Numbered from the stretch's first letter, positions 32,405 to 45,062 are shown. The stretch is 64,000 nucleotides of DNA from Streptomyces hoynatensis (GCF_003626535.1 NZ_RBAL01000007.1:124001-188000), one strand, 5' to 3'. The notes: generated by a model from the sequence alone, not told the origin. Translations and numbers: made by a program.

Positions 32405-33094
32405 GTGACGACCACAGAAGCCCCGCACACGCACACCGTCATCGACCCGGCGATCCTCTACTTCGGCACCCCCGTGGTGCTGGTCTCGACGCTCAACGAG
32501 GACGGCTCGCCCAATCTCGCGCCCATGTCCTCCGTCTTCTGGCTGGGCCACGACGCCATGCTCGGCCTCGGCTCCCGCGCGCAGACCACGCGCAATCTGC
32601 TGGCCACCCGGGAGTGCGTGCTCAACCTGCCCTCGGACGCGCTCGCCCCCGCCGTCGACCGCCTCGCCCTGACCACCGGCTCCTCCCCGGTGCCGCCCGT
32701 CCTGCTCAGGCGTGGCTACCGGCACGAGCGGGACAAGTTCGGCATCTCCGGGCTCACCCCGCTCCCCGCGCAGACCGTGGCGGCGCCGCGGGTGGCCGAG
32801 TGCCCGGTGAACCTGGAGGCCACCCTGACCGCCTCGTACCCCATGGGCGACGGGGGCGTGCTGGCCCACGAGGTGCGGGTGCGCCGCATCCACGTGCACG
32901 AGTCGATCCGGCTCGCGGGCACGCGTGACCGCATCGACCCGGACGCCTGGCGCCCCCTCATCATGAGCTTCCAGCAGTTCTACGGGCTCGGCCCACGCGT
33001 GCACCCCTCCACCCTCGCCCGGATTCCCGAGCACCTGTACCGCGGCGCCCCGCAATCCCCCGAGGCGCGCCCCGGCGCGGTGGCGGAGGCGTAG
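32405..33094 (+). CDS. Flavin-reductase-like (split beta-barrel) protein
   Basis: This 229-aa protein of the FMN-binding split-barrel, flavin reductase-like family has PVVLVSTLNEDGSPNLAPMS near residues 20-40, then SSVFWLGHDAMLGLGSRAQT. The N-terminal motif, which binds FMN phosphate in relatives, is followed by TTRNLLATRECVLNLPSD. Proteins of this kind reduce flavins for partner oxygenases or act on flavin-linked substrates; no partner is adjacent. The GTG at 32405 is the natural start of the domain, though its ribosome site is poor; a GTG 33 bp upstream is possible. The stop is followed by a G-rich repeat tract. Confidence 0.83.
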   Translation: MTTTEAPHTHTVIDPAILYFGTPVVLVSTLNEDGSPNLAPMSSVFWLGHDAMLGLGSRAQTTRNLLATRECVLNLPSDALAPAVDRLALTTGSSPVPPVLLRRGYRHERDKFGISGLTPLPAQTVAAPRVAECPVNLEATLTASYPMGDGGVLAHEVRVRRIHVHESIRLAGTRDRIDPDAWRPLIMSFQQFYGLGPRVHPSTLARIPEHLYRGAPQSPEARPGAVAEA

Positions 33095-33180
33095 CCGGGG
33101 ACGGGAGCGGGGACGGCGGCGGGACGGGAGCGGAGAGGCGGGAGGGGAGCGGGGACGGGGCGGGTTCGGGGCGGCTGAGG
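33095..33180 (+). repeat. G-rich tandem repeats with G-quadruplex potential
   Basis: About 85 bp of GGGGACGGGAGC-like units contain more than ten runs of three to five guanines on the plus strand. They immediately follow the flavin-reductase-like stop. A G-quadruplex is plausible from the run pattern but was not computed. Confidence 0.6.
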
Positions 33181-33287
33181 GGCCGTCAGGCGGAGGCGCC
33201 GGGGCGGCGGGGGGTTTCCGCCCGCCGCCGGGGGGTTACCCGGTCGCGCACGCTGTTCCTTCGTTCTCTCCGTTGGAGGTGCCGGCC

Positions 33288-33458
33288 GTGGCCGCGCTGC
33301 TTCTCGTACTGCTCCTGGCCGTCGTGCTGTTCGGCGTGGGCTTCGCCCTGAAGGTCCTGTGGTGGTTCGCGCTGGCGGTGCTGATCGTCTGGCTGATCGG
33401 CTTCCTGGCCAGGACCACGTCCGCCTCGGGCCGCAGGTCGCGCTGGTATCGCTGGTGA
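33288..33458 (+). CDS. Small hydrophobic membrane protein
   Basis: This 56-aa protein is almost entirely two transmembrane helices, AALLLVLLLAVVLFGVGFAL and WWFALAVLIVWLIGFL, followed by a basic tail with RRSRWYRW. It belongs to the conserved Streptomyces group usually annotated simply as hydrophobic protein, which is of unknown function and often stress-linked. The GTG at 33288 is chosen because GGAGG lies eight bases upstream (33275-33279). A TTG at 33273 is in frame but lies inside that ribosome site. It ends at a perfect 20-bp terminator stem. Confidence 0.82.
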   Translation: MAALLLVLLLAVVLFGVGFALKVLWWFALAVLIVWLIGFLARTTSASGRRSRWYRW

Positions 33459-33464
33459 GGCGTC

Positions 33465-33512
33465 CCACGGCGCCCCGCGTCCGCGGTGACGGGCGGACGC
33501 GGGGCGCCGTGG
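33465..33512 (+). terminator. 20-bp perfect stem-loop terminator
   Basis: The arms 33465-33484 and 33493-33512 pair over 20 bp without mismatch around an 8-nt loop, starting six bases after the hydrophobic-protein stop. There is no T-run. Confidence 0.8.
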
Positions 33513-33526
33513 CGCACCGCGCCGAG

Positions 33527-33566
33527 GCCGCCCCCGGCGCAAGGGGAGGCATGCGCCGGGGGCGGC
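33527..33566 (-). terminator. 14-bp perfect stem-loop terminator
   Basis: GCCGCCCCCGGCGC (33527-33540) pairs perfectly with GCGCCGGGGGCGGC (33553-33566). It lies 38 bp beyond the symporter stop on the minus strand and back to back with the terminator of the convergent gene. Confidence 0.75.
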
Positions 33567-33603
33567 GAAGGGGGGACGCTCGCCCGGGGGTTCCCGGGGC
33601 CGC

Positions 33604-35151
33604 TCAGGGAGAGGCCAACTCCGCGTCCTGGCCGGCCCCGACGGGCGGCGGCGTGGACCCGGCGGCAGCGCCGCCAGCCCCCGGCTCCGGGTCGGTCTCC
33701 AGGGAGTCGATGAGGGCGTTCTTGTCCTCGCTCTCCTCGGGCCTGAGCAGGCCGACCAGCAGGTAGAGCAGCAGCGAGGTGAGCAGCGGGAGGCCGACGA
33801 TCTGGGCCTGGGTGGCGTCCTCCACGACGTAGCGGACCACGTACCAGACCGCGAGGCCGCCCGCCCAGGAGGTGATCGCCGCGGTCGGTCCCATGCGCCT
33901 GAACCAGGGCAGCAGGCCCAGCATCAGCGGGATGGAGATCGGCCCCATGGTGGCGGCGACGAGTTCCACGACGGTGTCGAGGACGAAGCCCTTGCCGCCC
34001 GTGGTGATCGCGATGGTCATGCTGACGGCCACGAACAGCACCGTGGTGACGCGGGCGAACACCAGCTGCCCGGCGTCGGTCAGCCGCCGCACCCGCGGCA
34101 CCAGCACGGGGGCGATGTCGCGGGTGATGACCGCGGTGATGACGTTGGAGTCGGAGGCCACCATCGCCATCGTGTGCGAGAAGAACCCGGCGAGCATCAG
34201 CCCGATCAGGCCGGTGGGGAGCAGTTCCCTGGCCAGCTCGATGTAGGACTGCTCGCCGTCGGTGAGCCCGGGGACGATCAGCGGGGCCGCGACCATCGGC
34301 AGGAACAGGATCAGCGGCCACACCAGCCACAGGACGCTGGAGAGCAGCGCCGCGCGGCGGGCGTCGGAGCCGGAGGGCGAGGCCATGTAGCGCTGCGCCA
34401 GGTTCCACATGCCGCCGTTGTACTCGAACGTCTTCACCAGCAGGAACGCGAGGATCAGCCAGGTGGTGACCGAGCCGTTGACCGGGTCGCCGTGGCCGTC
34501 GGGCAGGTCGCCCCACATGGTGAAGGGGAAGTCGACGCCGAGTTCCGCGGACACCGCGATGAGCATCGCCACGCCGGCCACCGCCTGGATGACGAACTGC
34601 CCCATGTCGGTGAGGACGTCGGCCCACAGGCCGCCCACCGTCATGTACGCCATGGTGGCGACGCCGGTGAAGATGATGCCGACCTCAAGGGGGATGTCGG
34701 CGAAGCCCTGGAGCAGGACCGAGATGGCGACCCACTTGGCCGCGATGTCGACGACCTTGAGCGCGGCCCCGCTGTAGGCGAGGACCTGCTGGGTGGGGAG
34801 GTTGTAGCGCCTGGTCAGGTATTCGAGCGGGGACTTGACGTCGTGCTTGGCGCGCAGCCGGTTCCAGCGGGCGGCGAAGAGGAACGCGCCGGCGCCGACG
34901 CCGAGGCCGATGGTCAGCGGCCACCAGAAGTAGATGGTGATGCCGTCGTTGTAGGCGACAGCGGCGAACGCGACGAACATCACCGCGCTGTAGCCGGACA
35001 TGTGGTGGGAGACCCCCGAGAGCCACCAGGGGATCTGGCCTCGGGCCGTGAAGAAGTCGGCAATGCTGTGGATACGGTTCTTCGACCACCAGCCGATGGC
35101 TACCACCACGAGGAAGTAGCCAACGACCACGATCCAGTCGGGCGCGGACAT
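33604..35151 (-). CDS. Sodium:solute symporter family transporter
   Basis: This 515-aa integral membrane protein of the SSS family takes up sugars, sugar acids or related solutes with sodium. About thirteen hydrophobic segments are visible. Family features are the N-terminal VVGYFLVVVAIGWWSKNRIH, then DFFTARGQIPWWLSGVSHHM near residues 35-55, and DVLTDMGQFVIQAVAG in the middle. The ATG at 35151 has a strong AAGGAG site six bases upstream. It starts 77 bp after the glucarate dehydratase stop on the same strand, so the two probably form an operon. Its likely substrate is then a sugar acid such as glucarate or galactarate; that is inference from context. Confidence 0.9.
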   Translation of the reverse strand: MSAPDWIVVVGYFLVVVAIGWWSKNRIHSIADFFTARGQIPWWLSGVSHHMSGYSAVMFVAFAAVAYNDGITIYFWWPLTIGLGVGAGAFLFAARWNRLRAKHDVKSPLEYLTRRYNLPTQQVLAYSGAALKVVDIAAKWVAISVLLQGFADIPLEVGIIFTGVATMAYMTVGGLWADVLTDMGQFVIQAVAGVAMLIAVSAELGVDFPFTMWGDLPDGHGDPVNGSVTTWLILAFLLVKTFEYNGGMWNLAQRYMASPSGSDARRAALLSSVLWLVWPLILFLPMVAAPLIVPGLTDGEQSYIELARELLPTGLIGLMLAGFFSHTMAMVASDSNVITAVITRDIAPVLVPRVRRLTDAGQLVFARVTTVLFVAVSMTIAITTGGKGFVLDTVVELVAATMGPISIPLMLGLLPWFRRMGPTAAITSWAGGLAVWYVVRYVVEDATQAQIVGLPLLTSLLLYLLVGLLRPEESEDKNALIDSLETDPEPGAGGAAAGSTPPPVGAGQDAELASP

Positions 35152-35228
35152 CGCGGCTCCTTATGGAGTTGGGGAAGAGTCGGCCGATCAGGGCGGGTAC
35201 ATGGGAGGAACCTGGGAGAACAGCGGGA

Positions 35229-36503
35229 TCACCAGTGGGCTCGTTTGGGCGTGAAGTCGGGGTGGTGGCGGCGCATGTAGGCGGTGTCGTCGCGGCGGGT
35301 GAGGCCGCAGGCCAGGTACTGCTCGTGCATGCGGGCGAGGGCGTCCGGGTCGAGTTCGACGCCGAGCCCGGGCCCCTCGGGAACCGGCACCGCGCCGTCG
35401 ACGAAGCGGAGCGCGCCGGGGGCGATCACGTCCTGGCCGTCCTGCCAGGGGGTGTGCGTGTCGCAGGCGTGGGTGAGGTTGGGCGTGGCCGCGGCGAGGT
35501 GGGTCATCGCGGCCAGGCTGATGCCGAGGTGGCTGTTGGAGTGCATGGAAAGCGGCAGCCCGAAGGTGTCGCACAGCGCCGCCACCTGGGAGGAGCGCAG
35601 CAGGCCGCCCCAGTAGTGGTGGTCGATGAGCAGGACCCCGATGGCGCGCCGGGCCAGCGCGGGCGGCAGGTGTGCGTGGGTGACGACGCACATGTTGGTG
35701 GCCAGCGGCATGGGCACGGCGGCGGCGACCTCGGCCATGGGCCCGATGTCGGGGGTGGGGTCCTCCAGGTACTCCAGGACGCCGTCGAGGGCCTTGCCGA
35801 CGCGGACGGAGGTCGCGGTGGTCCAGGCGGCGTTGGGGTCGATGCGCAGCGGGAGGCCGGGGAAGGCGTCGCGCAGCGCGTGCACGGCCTCGATCTCCTG
35901 GTCGGGCGGCAGGACGCCGCCCTTCAGCTTGAGGGAGCCGAAGCCGTAGGTCTCGGTCATCCACCTGGCCTGCGCGACGATGCCCTCCGGGTCGAGGGCG
36001 GCGCCGAACCGGTCCTCGGGGGCGCCGGGGTGGCCCGCCCACTTGTAGAAGAGGTAGGCGCTGTAGGGGACGGCGTCGCGGACCGGGCCGCCGAGGAGGT
36101 CGGCCACCCGCAGTCCCGCGGCCTTGCCGCGGATGTCCAGGCAGGCCACCTCGAAGGGCGAGAAGACGGCGTCCACCGTCTTCTGGTTGCTGCCCGCGCC
36201 GGTGAGGCCGTGCTGGTCGACGAAGACGTCGGAGCCGATGCTCGCGGCGACGGCGGCGTACAGGACGTGGTGGGCGTGTGGTTCGAGGCCGATCAGGCGC
36301 TGGGCCGCGCCGCGCAGCCGCTCCAGGTGGGAGAGGTCCCCGTAGGACTCGCCGAGGCCGGTCAGCCCCTCGTCGGTGACGACCTCGACGACGGACCGCA
36401 GGGCCCAGGGTTCGTGTACGCCCATGGCGTTGAGCAGGGGCGGGTCCGGGAAGGCGACGGGGGTGACGCGGATCTCGGTTATGCGCATGGGCGGCCTAGC
36501 CAT
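35229..36503 (-). CDS. gudD: Glucarate dehydratase (enolase superfamily)
   Basis: This 424-aa enzyme of the mandelate-racemase/enolase superfamily dehydrates D-glucarate to 5-keto-4-deoxyglucarate. Evidence is the N-terminal ITEIRVTPVAFPDPPLLN, a substrate lid with GVHEPW, the catalytic lysine motif GSLKLKGG near residue 205, metal-ligand segments DPNAAWTT, EDPTPD and ATNMCV, and the catalytic histidine in SMHSNSHLGISLAA. Two starts are possible: the ATG at 36503, and the ATG at 36488 (MRITEIRVTP), which begins exactly at the conserved domain. Neither has a strong ribosome site. The sodium symporter follows 77 bp later. Direct repeats and a palindrome lie upstream. Confidence 0.9.
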   Translation of the reverse strand: MARPPMRITEIRVTPVAFPDPPLLNAMGVHEPWALRSVVEVVTDEGLTGLGESYGDLSHLERLRGAAQRLIGLEPHAHHVLYAAVAASIGSDVFVDQHGLTGAGSNQKTVDAVFSPFEVACLDIRGKAAGLRVADLLGGPVRDAVPYSAYLFYKWAGHPGAPEDRFGAALDPEGIVAQARWMTETYGFGSLKLKGGVLPPDQEIEAVHALRDAFPGLPLRIDPNAAWTTATSVRVGKALDGVLEYLEDPTPDIGPMAEVAAAVPMPLATNMCVVTHAHLPPALARRAIGVLLIDHHYWGGLLRSSQVAALCDTFGLPLSMHSNSHLGISLAAMTHLAAATPNLTHACDTHTPWQDGQDVIAPGALRFVDGAVPVPEGPGLGVELDPDALARMHEQYLACGLTRRDDTAYMRRHHPDFTPKRAHW

Positions 36504-36507
36504 TCAT

Positions 36508-36538
36508 ATTCTTGAACAGCGGACATTCTCATGAACAG
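36508..36538 (-). promoter_or_regulatory. Direct-repeat candidate operator upstream of gudD
   Basis: On the plus strand, ATTCTTGAACAG (36508-36519) and ATTCTCATGAACAG (36525-36538) are near copies 17 bp apart. They lie immediately before the gudD start in an A/T-rich patch. They could bind an IclR- or GntR-type regulator of sugar-acid use. No such regulator gene is in the window. Confidence 0.4.
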
Positions 36539-36597
36539 ACCTCGCAACTGTAGGAGCGCGTCATAGGGCCGTCAAGGGTCCTCACCGCGCCGATGTT

Positions 36598-36615
36598 CGT
36601 TCAGCTGGCTGAACG
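36598..36615. promoter_or_regulatory. 18-bp palindrome upstream of gudD
   Basis: CGTTCAGC and GCTGAACG are perfect inverted arms around TG, about 95-110 bp upstream of gudD. The very short spacer makes it a better protein-binding site than a hairpin. Confidence 0.4.
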
Positions 36616-36750
36616 CCGCTCGCCGCGGCGGCCACGCCCAAGCCCGCCGGGACACGCGCCCCGGCGGGCTTCAGGACCCTCTCCCGAACGGTCCGCCGGC
36701 GGCTGTCCCGGCGGCTGTCCGGCACGAGTCCCGGCGGCTGTCCCGGAGGG

Positions 36751-41042
<4,292 letters not shown>

Positions 41043-41077
41043 GGCGGCGCGGCGCCCCCGCCGCACGCAGGAACCCA

Positions 41078-41124
41078 CGCCGCGCCCGGCGGGCCCCCCG
41101 GCCCACCGGGCGCGGCGCCCTTTT
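41078..41124 (+). terminator. Intrinsic terminator of serC
   Basis: CGCCGCGCCCGG (41078-41089) pairs perfectly with CCGGGCGCGGCG (41106-41117) and is followed by CCC and TTTT at 41121-41124, one of the few T-run terminators in the window. Confidence 0.8.
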
Positions 41125-41133
41125 CCCTCCGGT

Positions 41134-41165
41134 GCCGGCCCGCGGGGGCGGCCCCGCGGGCCGGC
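41134..41165 (-). terminator. Stem-loop terminator of the ABC exporter operon
   Basis: GCCGGCCCGCGGGG (41134-41147) and CCCCGCGGGCCGGC (41152-41165) form a perfect 14-bp stem with a 4-nt loop, 14 bp beyond the permease stop on the minus strand. It is back to back with the serC terminator. Confidence 0.75.
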
Positions 41166-41178
41166 GCGCCCCGCGGCC

Positions 41179-42111
41179 TCAGCGGTTGAGCGCCTGGTAG
41201 CGGCGGACGGCGAGCGGCAGGAACACCGCGGTGATCAGCAGCGGCCAGACCACGGCCATGGTCGCCGCGTGGTCCTCGATCCAGCTGCCGCCCGAGGGCA
41301 CCGGATTGCCGTAGAGGTCGCGGATCTCGTTCGCCGTGGCCGAGACCGGGTTCCACGTGGCGATGGTGCCCAGCCAGTCGGGCATCAGGGAGGGCGGCGT
41401 GAAGACGCTGGAGATGGTGCCGAAGGGGAAGGCGATGGCGAAGAGGTTGCCCGCGGCCTCCTGGTTGGGCACGAGCAGGCCGAGCCAGACGCCGATCCAG
41501 ATCAGCGAGAAACGCAGCAGGAGCAGCAGCGCGAAGGCGTACAGGGTCGCGCCCACCCCGCCGTCGGAGCGCCAGCCGACGATGAGGGCGATCACCGCCA
41601 TGACGGCGAGGTCGATGGCCGCGTGCAGCACGTCGGACACGCCGCGCCCGGTGACCACCGCGGAGCGCGCCATCGGCATCGAGCGGAACCTGTCGGTGAC
41701 GCCCCGGTCCTTCTCCACCACCACCGACATCGCCGTGTTCATGAAGCCGAAGGCCATCGTCATGGCGAACATGCCCGGCATGACGTAGTCCTTGTAGTCG
41801 GCGCCGCCGCCGACGTTCATCGCGCTGCCGAAGACGTAGACGTACAGCAGCACCGAGACGATCGGGAAGCCCAGCTGCCACAGGATCAGCGAGGGCTGCC
41901 GAAGCAGGTGCGTCAGGTCCCGGCCGACGATGGTCAGGCAGTCGGCCACCGCCCAGTACAGGCGCCGCTGCCCGCCCTCCTCCGCGGGGAAGGCCGGCGC
42001 GTCTGCCGGCCGCGGGCCCGCCCCCGTCGCGCGGGGGTCCGCGGCCCTCGTGGGGGTGCCCGTGGCGCTGCCCGGGTGGCCGTCCGCGCCGCTGCCGATG
42101 CCGCTGCTCAT
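41179..42111 (-). CDS. ABC-2-type permease (DrrB-like)
   Basis: This 310-aa permease of the daunorubicin-resistance DrrB type has about six transmembrane helices after a disordered 45-residue N-terminus. Family segments are [60 protein letters not shown] and [20 protein letters not shown]. Its ATG overlaps the ATPase stop by four bases (ATGA at 42108-42111), so the two subunits are translationally coupled. Transcription runs from the divergent region next to a TetR gene, which points to ligand-inducible efflux. The cargo is unknown; antibiotics or lipids are typical. Confidence 0.9.
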   Translation of the reverse strand: MSSGIGSGADGHPGSATGTPTRAADPRATGAGPRPADAPAFPAEEGGQRRLYWAVADCLTIVGRDLTHLLRQPSLILWQLGFPIVSVLLYVYVFGSAMNVGGGADYKDYVMPGMFAMTMAFGFMNTAMSVVVEKDRGVTDRFRSMPMARSAVVTGRGVSDVLHAAIDLAVMAVIALIVGWRSDGGVGATLYAFALLLLLRFSLIWIGVWLGLLVPNQEAAGNLFAIAFPFGTISSVFTPPSLMPDWLGTIATWNPVSATANEIRDLYGNPVPSGGSWIEDHAATMAVVWPLLITAVFLPLAVRRYQALNR

Positions 42112-43289
42112 TTCCCGCTCACCTCGACGCTGTCCTCGACGGTGTTCCCGGTGCCGTCCCCGGCGGTGTCCCCCGCGCTGCCCGCCCGTGCCCTTCCCGC
42201 GGTGTTTCCTGCGGTGTTTCCTGCGGCGTTTCCTGCGGTGTGTCCCACGGCGTGTCCCGCGGTGCTTTCCGCGCCGTCCCCCGCGGCTCCTCGGGCGCGG
42301 CCGGGGGCCGGGGCGGCCGCCCCCTCCGGCCCCTGCGCGCCCTGCCCGGTCAGCCGCAGGAACACCTCGTCCAGCGTGGGCCGCCGCAGGCCGAGGTCGA
42401 GGACCGAGGCGCCCGCCTCCTGGAGGGCCCGCGCCACCTCGGTCAGCGCCGCCACCCCCTCGCGCACCGGGGCGTGCACCCGGCAGTCCTCCTCGTCCGT
42501 CTCCGGCGCGACGCCGCCCGCCACGCGGGCCACGGCCTCCCGGGCGAGGGGCAGGTCGGCGTGGTCGGCGACCACCACCTCGATCCGGTCCCCGCCCACG
42601 GCCCGCTTGAGCCCGGCCGGCGTGTCCTCGGTGACGGTGCGGCCCCGGTCGATGACCGCGATCCGGTCCGAGAGCCGGTCGGCCTCGTCGAGGTAGTGGG
42701 TGGTCAGCAGCACGGTCGTGCCCTGCGTCGCGAGCGCCCTGACCGCGTCCCAGACCTCGCTGCGCCCGCGCGGGTCGAGGCCGGTCGTCGGCTCGTCGAG
42801 GAAGAGGACCTCCGGCGCGAGGATCATGCTCGCCGCCAGGTCGAGGCGCCGCCGCATGCCGCCGCTGAAGCCCTTCACCTGCTTGTCCGCGGCCTCCTGG
42901 AGGCTGAACTGCTCCAGCAGCTCCTCCGCCCGGCGCCTGGCCGTGCCCCGGCCGAGGTGGAAGAGGCGGCCGAACATCCGCAGGTTCTGCCGGGCCGTCA
43001 GCACCTCGTCCACGGCCGCCCGCTGCCCGGTGAGGCCGATCCTGCGGCGGACCTTCTCCGGCTCGCTGCGCACGTCGAACCCGCCGACCCGCGCCTGCCC
43101 GCCGTCCGCGCGCACCAGCGTGGACAGGATGCGCACCGAGGTGGTCTTGCCCGCCCCGTTCGGGCCGAGCAGGCCGCACACGGTGCCTCGCCTGACCGCC
43201 AGGTCGAGGCCGTCCACCGCCTGCTTGTCGCCGTACCGCTTGCGCAGCCCCTCGGCCAGGACGGAGTACTCCGAAGAAGCAGTTGCCAC
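42108..43289 (-). CDS. ABC transporter ATP-binding protein (DrrA-like)
   Basis: This 393-aa ATPase of the daunorubicin-resistance type has Walker [10 protein letters not shown] near residue 45, the signature [12 protein letters not shown] and Walker [14 protein letters not shown]. The switch histidine is in [14 protein letters not shown]. The DrrA-type C-terminal domain (residues about 220-320) ends with [15 protein letters not shown]. Beyond it is a 65-residue extension rich in Ala/Gly/Thr with TAGN-type units, encoded by a 12-bp tandem repeat. The GTG at 43289 has a strong GGAGGA site. It overlaps the permease gene and is divergent from a TetR regulator, across a near-palindromic operator. 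Confidence 0.92.
   Translation of the reverse strand: MATASSEYSVLAEGLRKRYGDKQAVDGLDLAVRRGTVCGLLGPNGAGKTTSVRILSTLVRADGGQARVGGFDVRSEPEKVRRRIGLTGQRAAVDEVLTARQNLRMFGRLFHLGRGTARRRAEELLEQFSLQEAADKQVKGFSGGMRRRLDLAASMILAPEVLFLDEPTTGLDPRGRSEVWDAVRALATQGTTVLLTTHYLDEADRLSDRIAVIDRGRTVTEDTPAGLKRAVGGDRIEVVVADHADLPLAREAVARVAGGVAPETDEEDCRVHAPVREGVAALTEVARALQEAGASVLDLGLRRPTLDEVFLRLTGQGAQGPEGAAAPAPGRARGAAGDGAESTAGHAVGHTAGNAAGNTAGNTAGRARAGSAGDTAGDGTGNTVEDSVEVSGK
42193..42264 (-). repeat. 12-bp tandem repeat encoding a C-terminal tail
   Basis: Six 12-bp units of the form TTTCCTGCGGTG (plus-strand reading) run without gaps from 42193 to 42264. They encode a four-residue Thr-Ala-Gly-Asn/His repeat at the end of the ABC ATPase. 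The period is a multiple of three, so length changes would keep the frame. Confidence 0.9.
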
Positions 43290-43336
43290 GTTTCCTCCTG
43301 CGGCTCCTGGTACATACTCGGGTGAAAGAAGAAACT

Positions 43337-43372
43337 GGGTACGGCGTACTCGCGACAACGTATGGCGTACCC
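43337..43372. promoter_or_regulatory. Candidate TetR operator between the divergent ABC and TetR genes
   Basis: GGGTACGGCGTAC (43337-43349) and GTATGGCGTACCC (43360-43372) are inverted arms matching at 11 of 13 positions around a 10-bp spacer. The dyad is centred near 43354, about 65 bp from the ATPase start and 50 bp from the TetR start. Confidence 0.6.
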
Positions 43373-43404
43373 GGTTAGCAGAAGTCCTAGAACGGGGCGG
43401 CACG

Positions 43405-44307
43405 ATGGCAGCGGGGACGCCGGGGCGTGGCGGCGGGGACATCGGGCGCAGCCTCGCCCTGCTGTGGCAGGGCAGGGAGCGGCCGAGCCGCGGGCCCAAG
43501 CCGGGGCTGACCCTGGAGGGCATCGTGCGGGCCGCGGTGGGGCTGGCCGACCGCGAGGGGATCGACGCGCTGTCGATGCGCAAGGTGGCCGCGGAGCTCG
43601 GCGTGGGCACGATGACGCTCTACCGGTACGTGCCGGGCAAGGCGGAGTTGCTCCAGCTGATGCTCGACCACGTGCACGCGCTGGACGACGGCGCCGAACG
43701 GCTCGAAGGGGCCGGCTGGCGCGCCGCGTTGCAGCTGATCGGCGAGGGGGCCTACCGCCTGCACCGCGAACACCCCTGGCTGCTCCAGGTGAACCAGGCC
43801 CGCCCGCTGCTCGGGCCGAGCGCCCTGCGGGGCTTCGAGTTCGCGCTCGCGAGCCTGGAGGGACTCGGGCTGCGCGGGCAGGAGAAGATCGCGCTGATCA
43901 TGACCCTCGACTCCTTCGTGACCGGCCTGGCCCGCTACCACGTCCTGCTGCGGCAGGCCACCGAGGAGTCCGGGGTGAGCGACGAGGACTTCTGGGCGGC
44001 CCAGGGCCCGGTGATGGAGCTGGCCCGGGAGAGCGGCCGCTACCCGCACCTGTTCGGGCTGCCGGCGGACGCCTTCGAGCTGGGCAACGAGGAGGCGCTG
44101 CGCTTCGGCCTGCACCGCATCCTGGACGGCGTGGAGGCGCTCATCGCCGCGCGGCGCCACGGGAGTTCGGGCGCCCCGCCCGGGGCGGACCGCGTCCCGG
44201 GGGGCGGGAGCGGGGAGGGAGGCGCGAGCGCCGCGGCAGGCCCCCGCGAGGACGGCCCGAGGCCGGGCGGGGAACGACGGGGCGCGGCCGGGGTGGACGG
44301 CGCATGA
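43405..44307 (+). CDS. TetR-family transcriptional regulator
   Basis: This 300-aa regulator has an N-terminal TetR helix-turn-helix at about residues 40-85: LEGIVRAAVGLADREGIDAL, then SMRKVAAELGVGTMTLYRYV and PGKAELL. A TetR_C-type ligand domain with LDSFVTGLARYHVLLRQA follows. The last 50 residues are a low-complexity Gly/Arg/Pro tail. The ATG at 43405 has GGGGCGG upstream. It is divergent from a DrrAB-like exporter with a dyad in between, so it probably represses that exporter until it binds a drug-like ligand. The stop overlaps an ATG at 44304 of the next open frame. Confidence 0.9.
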   Translation: MAAGTPGRGGGDIGRSLALLWQGRERPSRGPKPGLTLEGIVRAAVGLADREGIDALSMRKVAAELGVGTMTLYRYVPGKAELLQLMLDHVHALDDGAERLEGAGWRAALQLIGEGAYRLHREHPWLLQVNQARPLLGPSALRGFEFALASLEGLGLRGQEKIALIMTLDSFVTGLARYHVLLRQATEESGVSDEDFWAAQGPVMELARESGRYPHLFGLPADAFELGNEEALRFGLHRILDGVEALIAARRHGSSGAPPGADRVPGGGSGEGGASAAAGPREDGPRPGGERRGAAGVDGA

Positions 44308-44480
44308 CCCGGGAGGCCGGAGACGCCGGAGCGGACGCCCCTTGCGCCCGGGACGCCGGGGAGGGGGCCCGGGCGGCCGCGGACCGGGGCCCGGCCGGGG
44401 CGGGAGGGCGCCGCGGTGGCCGGGGCGGTGCGTGGCGAGGCGCGCCGGACGGCGCGGGAGGAGAGGCGGCGGGGCGGCTC

Positions 44481-45062
44481 GTGCCCGGCCGGCCGCTCGG
44501 GCGCCGGGCCGCCGGGGCGCTGCTGGCCGCGGCGGCGCTCGCCCCGCTGGCCGGCTGCGGCGGCGCCCCGCGCGAAGCGGCCAGGCCCACCAGGAACGGC
44601 GCCGGCGGCCGCGACGGCGGGAAGGACCGGGACGGCCACGACGGCGGCACGAACGGCAGCGGCAGCACGGATGGCAGCGGCAGCACGGACGGCAGCGGCG
44701 GCAGCGGCGGCACCGGGGACGGCGGCGGGCCGGGGTGGTGGCTGAGCGTCGAGGTGTCCGGCGGGTTCGCCGGGCTGCCGCCCGCCGAGGTGCGGGTGGA
44801 CGAGGACGGCACGGTCCGCGGCGCCGGGGAGGGGGAGCCGCCGGACCGGCTGCCCGCGGCCGAACTCGCCCGGCTGCGCGCGCTGGTGACCGGCGAGCGC
44901 TTCGCCGCCCTGCCGGGGCGGACCTACACCAGGCCCGCGCCCGACGCGTTCCACTACACCTTCGCCACCGCGGGGCGGCGCGTCGAGGCGGACTCCGCCA
45001 GCCTCACACCGCCCCTGGACGCGATCGCCGAGATCCTCGGCCCGTGGCTCGGCGCGCGCTGA
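44481..45062 (+). CDS. Lipoprotein with an emfourin-like (metalloprotease inhibitor) domain
   Basis: This 193-aa product has a lipoprotein signal: GRRAAGALLAAAALAPLAGC, with the lipobox LAGC. A Gly/Ser/Asp linker with GSGSTDG repeats follows. The globular domain opens with WLSVEVSGGFAGLPPAEVRV and contains LPAAELARLRALVTGERFAA, then FHYTFATAGRRVE and a C-terminal AEILGPWL. This resembles emfourin, the inhibitor of protealysin and other M4-family metalloproteases. The resemblance is from memory of the family pattern and needs a profile search. The GTG at 44481 is chosen because it puts the signal at the N-terminus. An ATG at 44304, overlapping the TetR stop, would add 59 polar residues. Confidence 0.6.
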   Translation: MPGRPLGRRAAGALLAAAALAPLAGCGGAPREAARPTRNGAGGRDGGKDRDGHDGGTNGSGSTDGSGSTDGSGGSGGTGDGGGPGWWLSVEVSGGFAGLPPAEVRVDEDGTVRGAGEGEPPDRLPAAELARLRALVTGERFAALPGRTYTRPAPDAFHYTFATAGRRVEADSASLTPPLDAIAEILGPWLGAR

